From: Pascua guehoae
Taxonomy: Eukaryota; Basidiomycota; Tremellomycetes; Trichosporonales; Trichosporonaceae
Assembly: GCA_001600415.1 (NCBI GenBank)
Contig: BCJX01000015.1
Location: 375,382-439,381 of the forward strand
Direction: 5' to 3'
DNA length: 64,000 nucleotides
The notes under the pieces were generated by a model. That model was not told where the DNA came from. It saw nothing but the letters and a program-made list of their open reading frames with translations, and did not search any database. Below, in pieces: positions 35,913-45,728 of this stretch. The position numbers and the translations under genes are program-made. How positions within the stretch are numbered: the stretch's first letter is position 1; every line of letters starts with the position of its first letter.

Positions 35913-36836
35913 TTCAGCACACTGAGCGTGGGATTCGGGACGCGTCGCGATCAATTGTTGCGACGCTTGTGTATTTTGCCAGCAAGATCTCTCCGAACCT
36001 CGGTGATCGTCCCGGCCCGCTTGGCGCGTATCTCTCTACCCTCCTTGTGTCCTCATCTATGCCGTACCTCGCCTCTCCCATACTGCCAGCGGTCACGCGG
36101 TCCGTCGCGTATTGCTTTGTACAGTCGTTTGTGTGCAGCTGTCCTGCATGACCCTTTTGATGTTGCCTCTGTCTGTTGTGTGTCCGTGTCCGTATTTTTC
36201 GCACCATCCGAGCAGTTCCGTTCACAACTGACACACACCACACCGCTCTGACGTCCGGTTTTCAGGCTGAGCTCTGCCCGATTGCATGTCGGTTTTCCTT
36301 TTTGGCTTCATGGCCGACGCGTGGGTGTGACCGTGGGCGTGGGAAAGACGCAGGTGCACGCGCATCCCGGCGGCAACCGCCCGCCACTTTCCCGCCCGCC
36401 TTTCAATTAATTTTCCATGTGGATGCTCGCACATTGTGCACCCAGGTGCACCACGCAGCATGCATGCAGCCCCCCCCCGCGTGCCTGGCAATGCTTTCAG
36501 TCGAACGACAGTCGATATGACGCGCATACAGAGTGCAGCTCGCCCCCGTCATGCCTGTCAGCCCGTCCTGTCCTGGGCGGAACATCGTGGCGGCCCAAAG
36601 GCCCAACGCGTGCGCGCGTGTGTGCTATGGCCAAGGGTCTCCGGGTGCCACCACTCACCCGGGCGGAATGGGCCAGACCGAGACCTTTCTTGTTTTGGTG
36701 GCAAACTAAAGTCACCCCCTCACGCTCCCTTGAACCGCAATAACTCTAGACCCACCCACCCCCATTCATCCATCCCATCCCACCCTCATCCTCCCCTTCT
36801 CTCCACCACACATCCATCCATGATCCCACCTTCATC
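35913..36836. other. Intergenic region, Crh 3' end and hydrolase upstream sequence
   Basis: No gene is seen. The last 100 bp before the next ATG are pyrimidine/CA-rich (CCCACCCACCCCC, CATCCATCC), like other leaders in this window. Confidence 0.5.
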
Positions 36837-39079
36837 ATGAGGGCGCCTCCGCTCTACTTTGCCGTCGGCGCATGCGGCACCATCGTCGTCGCTGCCGCCT
36901 GCTCCTCTGCCATCTGGGCGACACTCGCGTTTGGTAAGTCTACGCCTCTACACTTCGGTGCCAGGGCGACTGCAAGCATGCCATGCTAGCATGCGCGACT
37001 TGCTAGCTCGTACCAGTGACGTTGTGCGCTCCTGGTAGCCCGCTATACAGAGCAGCAGTCCATTGAATGCGTCGTGCATCTCAATCGCCGCCCTGCACTG
37101 TCCGCCGCTGCGTGACGCGACGCGTTGGCTGACGTTTCCCAGTCCCAGTGGTCAACATTATTGCGATACCTTCTCTCATCGGAAGCATCCTCCGTACGTA
37201 CAGAATTATAGTATCGACCGCATTGCGCGTCACCGGCCGCCGCGCGCCGCAATTGCACAATGTCGGGACCTGGGGGGACAGCCGGGTCGATCACTGCTGA
37301 CACGCTTCTTTGTTTCCCTAGTTCTCGTCCACGCGCTGCCTTTTGCCGCCTATCTCCTCCTCGCACAGACCGACCCACCCAAACACTCTGGATCACTCTT
37401 TCTCCCCTTCTCCCCCGGTGAGTAATCACTTGCATGGGCACGTGTCTCCAGTGCCGTATCGTCCAGATAATTACCGCACTGCCCCCTCGGGTCTCACCTT
37501 GCTCATCCTACCCGACCATACCCGGTTGATGCTGACGTCCTGCAGCGCGTCACCTCGGCCTCGTCGTAGCCGTCATTCACTACGCATTGTATGTCGTGAC
37601 AACGGCGCCCGCCTTCGTAACGGCGGTCCTGCGGACGGGCTTACGGCTATGGAACTCGCCCCCAGTCGTCGATGGCACTCCGTCGCCAACACCGTGGCTG
37701 CCTTCATCCTGGTGGGAACGCTTTGCCAGGTACGCACACGACCCTTCTATCGCATGCGCACAGACACATCCTGACAACCCCAGCTTTGGCATCCCGTATC
37801 AACATCCAAAACGCGGCGGCGCGTTCAAGCTCGACATCTACCGCGCCCAAGAACCTGTCGTTGAGCCAAGTCCACTAGATGTGCCGCGCCCACTCTCCCC
37901 CGTGTCCTCGGTCGTGACACTCCCCGACGTCGACCCGGGAAGCCGCGTCGACCTGCACGAGTTCCCCCACGAGGTGTGGAGCGAGCAGGTCCCCGGCTCA
38001 CCTGCAGAGTCGGATCCCGCACCGGATCTGCGTCCTGTGGTCGTCTTCCTGTATGATGTCGGGACGCTCGGGCCCATCCGGCCACGGCGGTGGATGTTTG
38101 CGCTGCTTGGTCTCAAGCTCGCGGAACAAGGTTACGGTTAGTATCCCGCTTGGCAAGGAATCCATGCTGACTCTCAGTCACAATCATCCCAGACATTACG
38201 CTGTACCCCGACGGTCAGGCCGACGCGATGGTCTCCGACGTCCGCAACGTGCTCGCATGGACGGCCAAGGAGATCCGCGCGTACGGCGGTGACCCGAACC
38301 GCATCTTCCTCGCAGGACATGGCCTCGGTGCCCACCTTGGACTGTACACACTTGCGCAGGACGCGGTTGTGCACTCGCGCGACCGGCTCGAGATCCACAA
38401 TGCCGCCCGGCAGTGGAGCCACCTGGGCGACCAGGGGTCTTCGCGCGACATCCCAAACGGGCTGCGCACACTGCGAATCTATGCGCCCGAAGTCGATTTG
38501 CCACCCGTGCGCGGGATGATCATGTACGTCCTTCGGAATGCTCGGCAGAACGCTGACAAACACAGGCTCTCGCCCATCGCCGACGTGATCAAGCAGGTGC
38601 GCCACGAAGCCAAATGCTGGCTCGAGCATGTTTCGCCACTCCGCCGCGCCCTTGGCGCGTCGCAGACACGCTGTATGCGCCACTCGGTCGGGCACATTCT
38701 CTTTGCCGCCCGCGACCTCGTCGAGACCGACTGGCTCCCCGAGCGCGTCCTCATTGTCCACGGTGATGCCGACCAGCTCGTCCCCATCTGGCAGGCCGTG
38801 TGGCTTGCCGACCTCCTCAACGGTCTCGAGGTCCCCACCACCCTCCGCCAATACGCAAAAGTCGCCCACTTTGACACGGTCACGAGCCTCATGTGCGGCC
38901 TTGAAAATAAACACGCCCGATGGCTCCTCCACGATAGTAAGTTGCACAATCTCCGAGTTCACCCGCAAGATGATACCGCACCATGCCGCGGATATTCTCG
39001 GCGCGCCGCCGTCGAGGTGAAATGTGTGAGAAGCGGACCAGCTGACACCGCAGTTTGTTCCTTTGTCAATGCCAAATAG
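36837..39079 (+). CDS. Membrane-anchored alpha/beta hydrolase-fold protein lacking the nucleophile serine
   Basis: Eight exons join in phase: 36837-36933, 37143-37193, 37322-37417, 37546-37729, 37784-38136, 38178-38523, 38566-38936 and 39054-39079, giving 507 aa. The N-terminal 130 residues hold about four hydrophobic segments (YFAVGACGTIVVAAACSSAI, VVNIIAIPSLIGSILLLV, HALPFAAYLLLA, LGLVVAVIHYALYVV), suggesting a multipass anchor. The lumenal or cytosolic domain is an alpha/beta hydrolase of the esterase/prenylcysteine-methylesterase-like type, with YGGDPNRIFLAGHGLGAHL, VLIVHGDADQLVPIWQA and YAKVAHFDTV. The elbow normally reads GHSxG; here the serine position is Gly309 (codon GGC). The HGG oxyanion region is also replaced (FLYDVGTLG). 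The Asp and His candidates remain. It is therefore probably inactive, or uses another mechanism; the function is unknown. Confidence 0.8.
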
Positions 39080-40150
39080 TTTCCGTACAGTACAATAGAT
39101 GACGACCCCTGTGGAAAGTTGGGATAACCATGACTTTGACGTATTGTACTTTGATGATATAGTATTGTGTGTGATTGCGGCCTGGTCGACATCGCTTCTG
39201 GTGTCTCCAGCATGTACATCCTCGCTGTGAATGCGTCTCGGGCGCCATTGCCCGTCCTGTACACTATCCGTTCCTGCCACCGTGCAAGCGACTGGACTGT
39301 GCTAAACTTCACGAGCACCCTCCCCTTCTCACTGAGCTCCCGCATGTCGTCGCCAATTGTCCATTGTTCGGGTCTTTTGCATCCCAGCTACTTCTTGTGC
39401 CACCCTTCTGGGAGTCATTAGCATCGTGCAGCAATGCGACATTAACCAACCACCCACAGACGTTCACATTCCCAAGAACAGACCCCCACGCCGGCATTGT
39501 TGCCCCATTGTATGGGTGGAAGCAAGAGCACCCTCGGCCCCCCGACAGAGTCCCGACTGCGACTCAAAAGGGTCTCGGCCGTTGGCAGCCACGACCACGA
39601 TCGCGACTCCGGTACCGCCGGTGCCGAGGATTTGTTATTCCGAGAAGTCTTACGGACCAAACCTACATTCTTACGGACAACTGGCGGCCACTAGCGTGGA
39701 GACAGACGGTTGGATCAATCTGTGCGATGTGGAGGCTCCCGCGCTAGAACTATAGGGGGGTAGCGTGGGGATCCGGTGTCTCGTGGGTTGTGCTCCATGG
39801 CGAGGGCAATCAATGTGGCAGTCCCAAGCGCCAGCGCGTGTGTGACACACTCGACGGATTGTGATATCATGCGTGTGGCGCAAAGTCCTACCATACATGC
39901 AACGCTTGGATGAGCAATACTGCTGAGAGCAGAGCAGGCGCGAGCAGACTCGGCCTGGCAGTCATGACTTCCACCGCGTATCCGGACCACGTTGTTGTCG
40001 GCTGGGAAATTGTGTTGTTGTCGTGGTGGAGAGTTGCGCAAGAGTGGACGATCGAGCGATGGTGTGTAAGGTCTTGATGTGCTACAGTAGAAGACTCAGA
40101 CTTTCGCCGAGGGTATCTATGTACAAGTGCCAATGCTCCCTTAGGCCCGA

Positions 40151-40224
40151 GGCGAATGTACGGGGTACGCCACGCCCATGGACGAGGGTGATGCACCGCA
40201 ATAACGCTTGCTCAACAGGCTGAC
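40151..40224. repeat. 74-bp direct repeat, copy 1
   Basis: Runs from GGCGAATGTACGGGGTACGC to AACAGGCTGA. It matches the segment at 40277-40350 with only about five differences. Confidence 0.9.
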
Positions 40225-40276
40225 ACCAAATCATACATTCACTGAGGTACGTGCCCCATTGCTCCATTATACCCTT

Positions 40277-40350
40277 GGCGAATGTACGGGGTACGCCACG
40301 CCCATGGTCGAGGGTGATGCACTGCAATAACGCTTGCCGAACAGGCTGAT
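40277..40350. repeat. 74-bp direct repeat, copy 2
   Basis: Second copy, offset 126 bp from the first and in the same orientation. The sequence between them is not repeated. Confidence 0.9.
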
Positions 40351-40498
40351 ACTAGCATGCGGCAGTGGAGAGCAGCACTGTTGTACGGGCGGTGGCGGAA
40401 AGGGCTGGACTTTGAGCCAGTGGGCGATATCGTGCTTGCTCATGTCCGAGCCGTATTTAAAGGTCGGGGAATACTCACCGGCAGAGGGATTCACGATG

Positions 40499-41340
40499 GA
40501 AAAATGTCACCGAGTGTTGTCCTTGGTCGAATGTGTTCTCGATACTCTTCGGCCTGGAGAGGTGCCTAGGGTGTGATGGAAAGTGAGAGTCGCCACCTCC
40601 AGCAGGGACATGCGTATGTGCACCTGAATGACTTGGTGATACTGCCCGCTGACGGCAAGTATCTGCGCTACCTGCGGTGTCCCTCGTAAGTCCTACGCCG
40701 CCGGAAAGCATGAGGACGATTGAAAGTGGGTTTCGTGTGCGGGCGAGGGCCTGTGGTAATAGCTCGTATTGTAAAAATGTCACCGAGTGTTGTCCTTGAT
40801 CGAATGTGCGATTCTCGATACTCTTCGGCCGCCTGGAGACGAGGTGCTGCCTAAGGTGTGATGGAAAGTAGTGAAAGTCACCATCTTCAGCAGTGACAAG
40901 GGGCTTATCTGCGCCAGTGTGACTTGGTGATACTGCCCGCTGATGGCAAGCATCCGCGCTACCGTAACGCCCTTACACTCCGCGGGAGCATGAGGGCTAT
41001 TGAAAGTGGTTTCCGTGTGCGGGCCGGGACCTGTGGCAACAGCTCGTATTGGAAAAGTGTCAATGAGTGTCGCCCGTCGTCGGACGTGGGATTCTCGTCT
41101 TGGGCCGCCTGGAGAGGTGCTACGAAGGCGTGATGGAAAGCTCAGAGTCGCCACCTTCAGTGGTGGCTAGTGTGGCTTGAGATATCGCCCACCGAGGGTA
41201 AGTATCTGCGCTACGTGCTCGGTGTCCCTCGTAATGCCCTTACACGCAGCGGGAGAGCATGAGGTCGATTTAAAGGAGTTTCGGTCGGCAGGCCGCGGTG
41301 GTCCTGGGGCAACGGCTCGTATCTTTTGTCCTCAAGGTAC
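40499..41340. repeat. Three-copy degenerate tandem array, unit about 275-280 bp
   Basis: Copies begin at about 40499, 40773 and 41052, each with AAAARTGTCAMYGAGTGT. Within each copy the same landmarks recur in order: TTCTCGATACTCTTCGGCC or its variant, GTGATGGAAAG, TTGGTGATACTGCCCGCTGA, the run with AAGTATCTGCGCTAC, a GAGCATGAGG element, and a CGTATT element near the end. Divergence is roughly 15-30 percent and rises towards copy 3. On plus, copies 1 and 2 both read LVILPADGK, and copies 1 to 3 share MESSES-like starts, suggesting descent from a coding unit. No copy has a full frame. Confidence 0.85.
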
Positions 41341-41536
41341 TTTGTTGTTTTTTGTGATACGGGTTTATGCGACTGAATGAAGTTGAGACTTCCCTTGAGA
41401 GCATCGGCAGAGTTGGCGACGTGTGATAAGGAAGACAATAAAACTCCCGTGCATTTCTCTCCGTTACTCGCGGCCGAAGGGGGGCGACGAACTTGCTCTA
41501 AGCAATTTTCGAATGGGTCTGGATAAGGTCGATAGA

Positions 41537-41594
41537 ACTCGGGGCTTTTCTCTTGGTAAAGGTCGACAGTGAACTTGGGGCTTTTCTCTTGGTG
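41537..41594. repeat. Short direct repeat (GGGGCTTTTCTCTTGGT, two copies)
   Basis: Two nearly perfect copies of a segment of about 20 bp (CTYGGGGCTTTTCTCTTGGT), spaced about 37 bp apart. Confidence 0.85.
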
Positions 41595-42480
41595 GTGATG
41601 TCTAGATTGCACTGAGCAGTGTGGTACCATGATATTGTAGGCATTGCCATCGCCGTGTGGTATCAGCTTTACACATACCTGGGCGTGACCGCTGTCAACC
41701 CCGTTCATCCCACAAGCATGTTAAATTCATCCCACGAGCGTGTTAAAAGACTACCAAACCACGGTGGCTCTGGCACGAGGCCGTTATTGTACCTACTGAC
41801 AAACCCCATGAACCCCCACAGGTCTCCTCAAGAGGTCATTGCGGACGTGCGGACCTGGTTGTTGTCCACATCCACCCGAGCCACCGCGTTTGCCACCACC
41901 ATCAACCCAAAGCCTGCTTGGACAATTCCAGCCGGACGCCCGCCGGACAAGTGGGCATTCCCGACATGGGGGTCAAGAAAGAAGCCGCGCCAAGAAGCCA
42001 TTTACAGAGTTGCGGTTGACAAAACCAAAGCTGGCGTTGGGTTTTCGAAAACGAGGGCGAAAACCAAATATTACCAAAAAACAAACAGAAGCAAAGTGAC
42101 AGCCCCCCCGGTTGGAGCGGTGGCGGTGGCGAGTGATCCACGAGGCAGGGTGTTGTGCGGTGGCTTGGGCATTAGACACGGCTCGTTCGCGACCACCAAC
42201 CGAGAGGGTTCGGGGTCGACCGCTCGGTGTCCGCGACACGGTGGCGCCGACGCGCCGTCTGCCATCTGCCAGTCATGTGCATGGGCATGTGCGTTGGGCA
42301 TGTGTGCCGCTGCCGTCCGTGCATGGCGCGCAGCACGCGCGCGGTCAAACCCCCCCCCCAAACCACGCCCAACAACACTGACCACCAACACTGTGCACTG
42401 CGCTACCACCCCCGCGTCATTGTGCTTTGTGTTGGTTTCTTCTTTCTTTCCTCGTTCCATGCTCTCCAGCGTTGCTCGGC

Positions 42481-43380
42481 ATGTCGACGCTGCTCCGCCA
42501 GAGGGAAGTTATCGCCTTCAGCCCCTACGCCAGCGGCTGGGTAAGTCTTCTCTCCTTTGCGGCTATCCCACCGACTGACCCGCAGCGCTTCGGCCCGCCG
42601 TCGGAAGCGACATTCGCGCACGTCGCGTACCGCGACGCCGCAAAGGAGACGTGGTTTGCAGCCCAGCTCGAGGGCGACGCCGAACAGTCGCCGTGGTTTC
42701 CGCAAATCTGGGTCTGGCGGTTCTCGGGCGTCCGCCGCGCCCAGCGCGTGCCCGTCTCCCGTGCCGACGAGACGGTCGTTGCCATCACGGTCGCAGAGTA
42801 CCGGCGTCTGATGCGCCGCGAGAATGATCTGGTGCGTAGGTAGGGAGTGCTGCACGCCGTCTGGGGACCCCTGGAGCACGCTCGTCCCGTCCCTCGAGCG
42901 GTGTGCGCTACACGCCGCGGCGGCGCGTGACCAACAGTACACACACGCGGCGTGGTGGTGCACTTTGTTCCTTACACAATTGGCGCGTCGCCACACAAGC
43001 CGTGTTCATCTCTCCTGCCACCAACACTCTTGCACATACAACACCTCCACCGCAACTCCACCCACTGACACCAGTTCTTCCCGGCCTTCCACGCGCGCAT
43101 GGAAGAGCTCTCCCTCCGCCGCCGCCAGGTATGGCTCGCGCACGGCGTTCCCTGGACATCGCCTGTCCCCAGCACCGACATGCTGCGCGCCGCCCGCGAC
43201 CACGCACACCGGATGGTCCGTGCCACCGACGGGCTTGCCGGGGACATTGTCCGCGTCGCGCCCGACGGGACGCGCGCCGTCGTCCGCACCCACGAGGAGA
43301 TTGAGGCCGCCGACAAGGAGTACGGCGTCGGGTGGGAGTGCGACGAGGCGTTCAAGCGGGAACTGGAGGCTCAGAAGTAG
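42481..43380 (+). CDS. Hypothetical protein, 203 aa, three exons
   Basis: I do not recognise this protein. Exons 42481-42540, 42586-42831 and 43075-43380 join in phase 0 with good GTAAGT/GTGCGT donors and CTGACCCGCAG/CTGACACCAG acceptors. The product starts MSTLLRQREVIAFSPYASGW and is soluble, with no signal peptide or membrane segment. The middle is aromatic-rich (SPWFPQIWVWRFSGVRRAQR). The C-terminal half is charged and probably helical (EELSLRRRQVWLAHGVPW, AARDHAHRMVRATDGLAG, a Glu/Lys-rich end). Coding status rests on the three clean splice joins and codon use like the neighbours. Confidence 0.7.
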
Positions 43381-43672
43381 GTGGTGACGACGTGAGGCTA
43401 GTGGGAGCAAGGGCGTTGATGGTCAAAAAGGTCTAGCAAGGGTCGGCAGCAAGGGCGTATCCCTCCAAAGTGGTGGTAGTGGGTTGTAAGCTGATGTGTT
43501 GTAGCTAAAGAATGCCAATGCCAAGTGTTGTGGTTGGACAAGGGAGCGCTGTAATCGCTCGCTGTGTGTACCAACAAGTCTTCACTGGGATGGTTGCCGG
43601 ATCCAACGCGCGCACGTTGCCTCATTGTCATGATCCGAGTCTCCAACGAGTCCAAAACATGTGCAAAAAGTG
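43381..43672. other. Short intergenic stretch, no gene seen
   Basis: 3' flank of the 203-aa hypothetical gene and downstream side of the minus-strand tRNA-Ala. The tRNA's pol III terminator (five T on minus) lies at about 43665-43670. Confidence 0.5.
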
Positions 43673-43759
43673 TGGACGGGTTAGGAATCGAACCAAAGAC
43701 CTCGTCAATTAGACAAGCAGCTTGCTAATGACGCGCTCTACCAACTGAGCTACACGCCC
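43673..43759 (-). tRNA. tRNA-Ala(AGC) with 14-nt intron, copy 1
   Basis: Read on minus: acceptor GGGCGTG, A-box TAGCTCAGTTGGTAGAGC, anticodon stem CGTCA/TGACG with loop TTAGCA, intron AGCTGCTTGTCTAA after position 37, and B-box GGTTCGATTCC. The 3' acceptor strand is CCCGTCC plus A73. G3:U70, the alanine identity pair, is present, and a T5 terminator follows. Two pairs are mismatched (6:67 and 51:63). Confidence 0.85.
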
Positions 43760-45728
43760 CACATGAGATTTGGATCAAACACTTGCTTCTAGAGTCTCCC
43801 CAACCCTTTTGCATCCAAGACAGGTGTGTGCCCCTTTTCCCTGTCGATCCCGTTGGATGAAACGTCCTGAAGAATATTTTGGTCCCTGAAAGTGAAACCC
43901 GTCGGACCCCAGGCTGCTTGCAGGCTGCCAACTTGTAGTCAAGCATTCCGCGCGCTGCAAGTGTGCATGGCACACAGGATGGGTGGCAATGCTTTGGGCG
44001 AGGCCATCGTGCTCTGGTAATCTGATTGCAAACTTGCATCAGCGATTTATAAGTGACACGCAGATGAGAGCTCATGAACCAGCTGCACCTGCGAACGGAA
44101 TTCACCTATCCGGAAGATGATCGCAGCATTGGCTGAGAGGAGGAGGGCGAGGGCGCGAGCGGAGGGGCGGTGGGGGAGTGTTTGGTGCTGGTGGGCTGCA
44201 TGGGCTGCTGACTTGCTGGGTCGTTCTGGCAAGATGCCACGACATCTCGTCGTTAACGTGGGTGGTGGATGTTCCCCGCTCTGCAGCGCTTGACCGCCTG
44301 CCACCTCATCACCTGCTCTCTACGTGTTCGTCTGGAATCTTGTGCCGAGCGCGCCGAGAACGATGCAGCGGCAGCATGTGGCGACGCCCTCTTTGCCACT
44401 TTCCTGCTTCCTGCTCACATTCTCGTCGTGATAGGCGAGGGTGGCATGCTATGTTACCTGTGGCCGACAGCTCTCCATCTGTGATGTGGCCACAAATACC
44501 TTGCTCAAAGTCGAGCTCAAGAGCGCAGACGTGGGTGGCGATACCTGTGGACTGACTTTATGGACAATGTCGTTGGATCTGCAGGCTGTTGGGTGCTGGG
44601 CCGCACTGGACGCACCGCCCATCCCCCCCTCCAACGTCCAGCTCTTTCACACCCCTGTTCTCCTGGACGCCATGGTGGACGCCAGGACCCTGGGAGGAGG
44701 CCCTTGCACAGCATTTTCATTCTTCCTTACGACATGTCATATTAGCCCAATATAAACTCTTGTAATTGCAACGTGCTCGCCAGAGCTAATATTCAGGGTC
44801 CAACTACCCAACCGGTCGCCGGTCGCTTGCCACCCCACGTGGCAAGCTGAGCATCGGTTCCTCCCGCTTGAGCCGTGTCACCCGTGCCGTGCCATGCCTT
44901 GCATGGTGGGGGGAAGAAAATCAGAGGTGCGGCAGTGGCCAAATGGCCAAATGGCCAAATGGGCCATGACCCATGAGCTATGGGTCCAGAGGTCCAAAGG
45001 GAAGCAAAACAAGGAACCGCAAAAGCAAAAGGCAAGCCACCATAGCCACCCACCACCCAGCAGCACACACACACACCACACACACAGAGCACATCCTCGC
45101 ATCCCCCCCCTTCATTGGCACACCCACCAACCCTCACACACCTCTGCTTGCTTTGCTTCGCTTTGCATTGCTTTGCTTGCACCCTCCCTCCCTCCTCCCT
45201 CCCCCTTTCCATCGACACCTCGTCGACTTCTCTCCTCGACTCTCTCTCTCTCTCCACACACGCACACACCGTGCGACCACACTCGCCTGGCTCCTTCGCA
45301 GGTCGATTCGCCCGGTCCTCGTTCTCGCTTCCGCCAAAAGGACCAAGCCGCCTCGCCATCTCACTGCGATATCGCCAACATCGAGACAAAATCGTCGTCA
45401 CCCCTCCCTCCGCAAGTGCCGCCCTCACCTTCCCCTGCAGGCTCCACCCGTCTCGTCCTCAAACTATTCACCCGACGACCACTGCACAACTGCAAAGAGC
45501 ACAAGTGCCCTTCCATCCCAACCAACACGCCACGACCAAACCTTTGCAACATTCGCCGCCCGCACAGCACCTTGTGCCCCACCCTTTGCCTCCATCTCAT
45601 CGACGCGGCCCAAATCGTCACCCAACGCTGCTTGTGCCCTCGGCATCTCTTACGTTCTACCTCTTCCCACACTTGCGCCCACGTGCACTGCCTGAGCACC
45701 GCAGCGCCGTAACTTCTGCGCCGTCGCC
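43760..45728. other. Intergenic region with a long pyrimidine-rich chitin synthase leader
   Basis: About 2 kb. From about 45040 to the ATG at 45729 the plus strand is strongly C/T and CA-rich (CACACACACACC, CCCTCCCTCC, CTCTCTCTCTC at 45238-45256), consistent with promoter and 5' UTR of the chitin synthase gene. Open frames here are low-complexity. No gene is seen. Confidence 0.55.

Larger units (their letters stand above)
39080..42480. other. Gene-poor region rich in decayed direct and tandem repeats
   Basis: About 3.4 kb without a supportable intact gene. It contains a pair of 74-bp direct repeats, a three-copy array with a unit of about 275-280 bp, and short direct repeats near 41540-41590 and 41705-41745. 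The last 400 bp are the upstream region of the next gene. Broken frames in the array look like remnants of coding sequence, but none is full length. Confidence 0.55.

Noticed and set aside
40082..41154. Minus-strand frames across the repeat array
   Set aside because: They change frame between repeat copies and show no conserved peptide, unlike the short recurring plus-strand fragments.
44793..45428. 211-codon minus-strand frame antisense to the chitin synthase leader
   Set aside because: Composition derives from the CT/CA-rich leader; no splice signals or domains support it.
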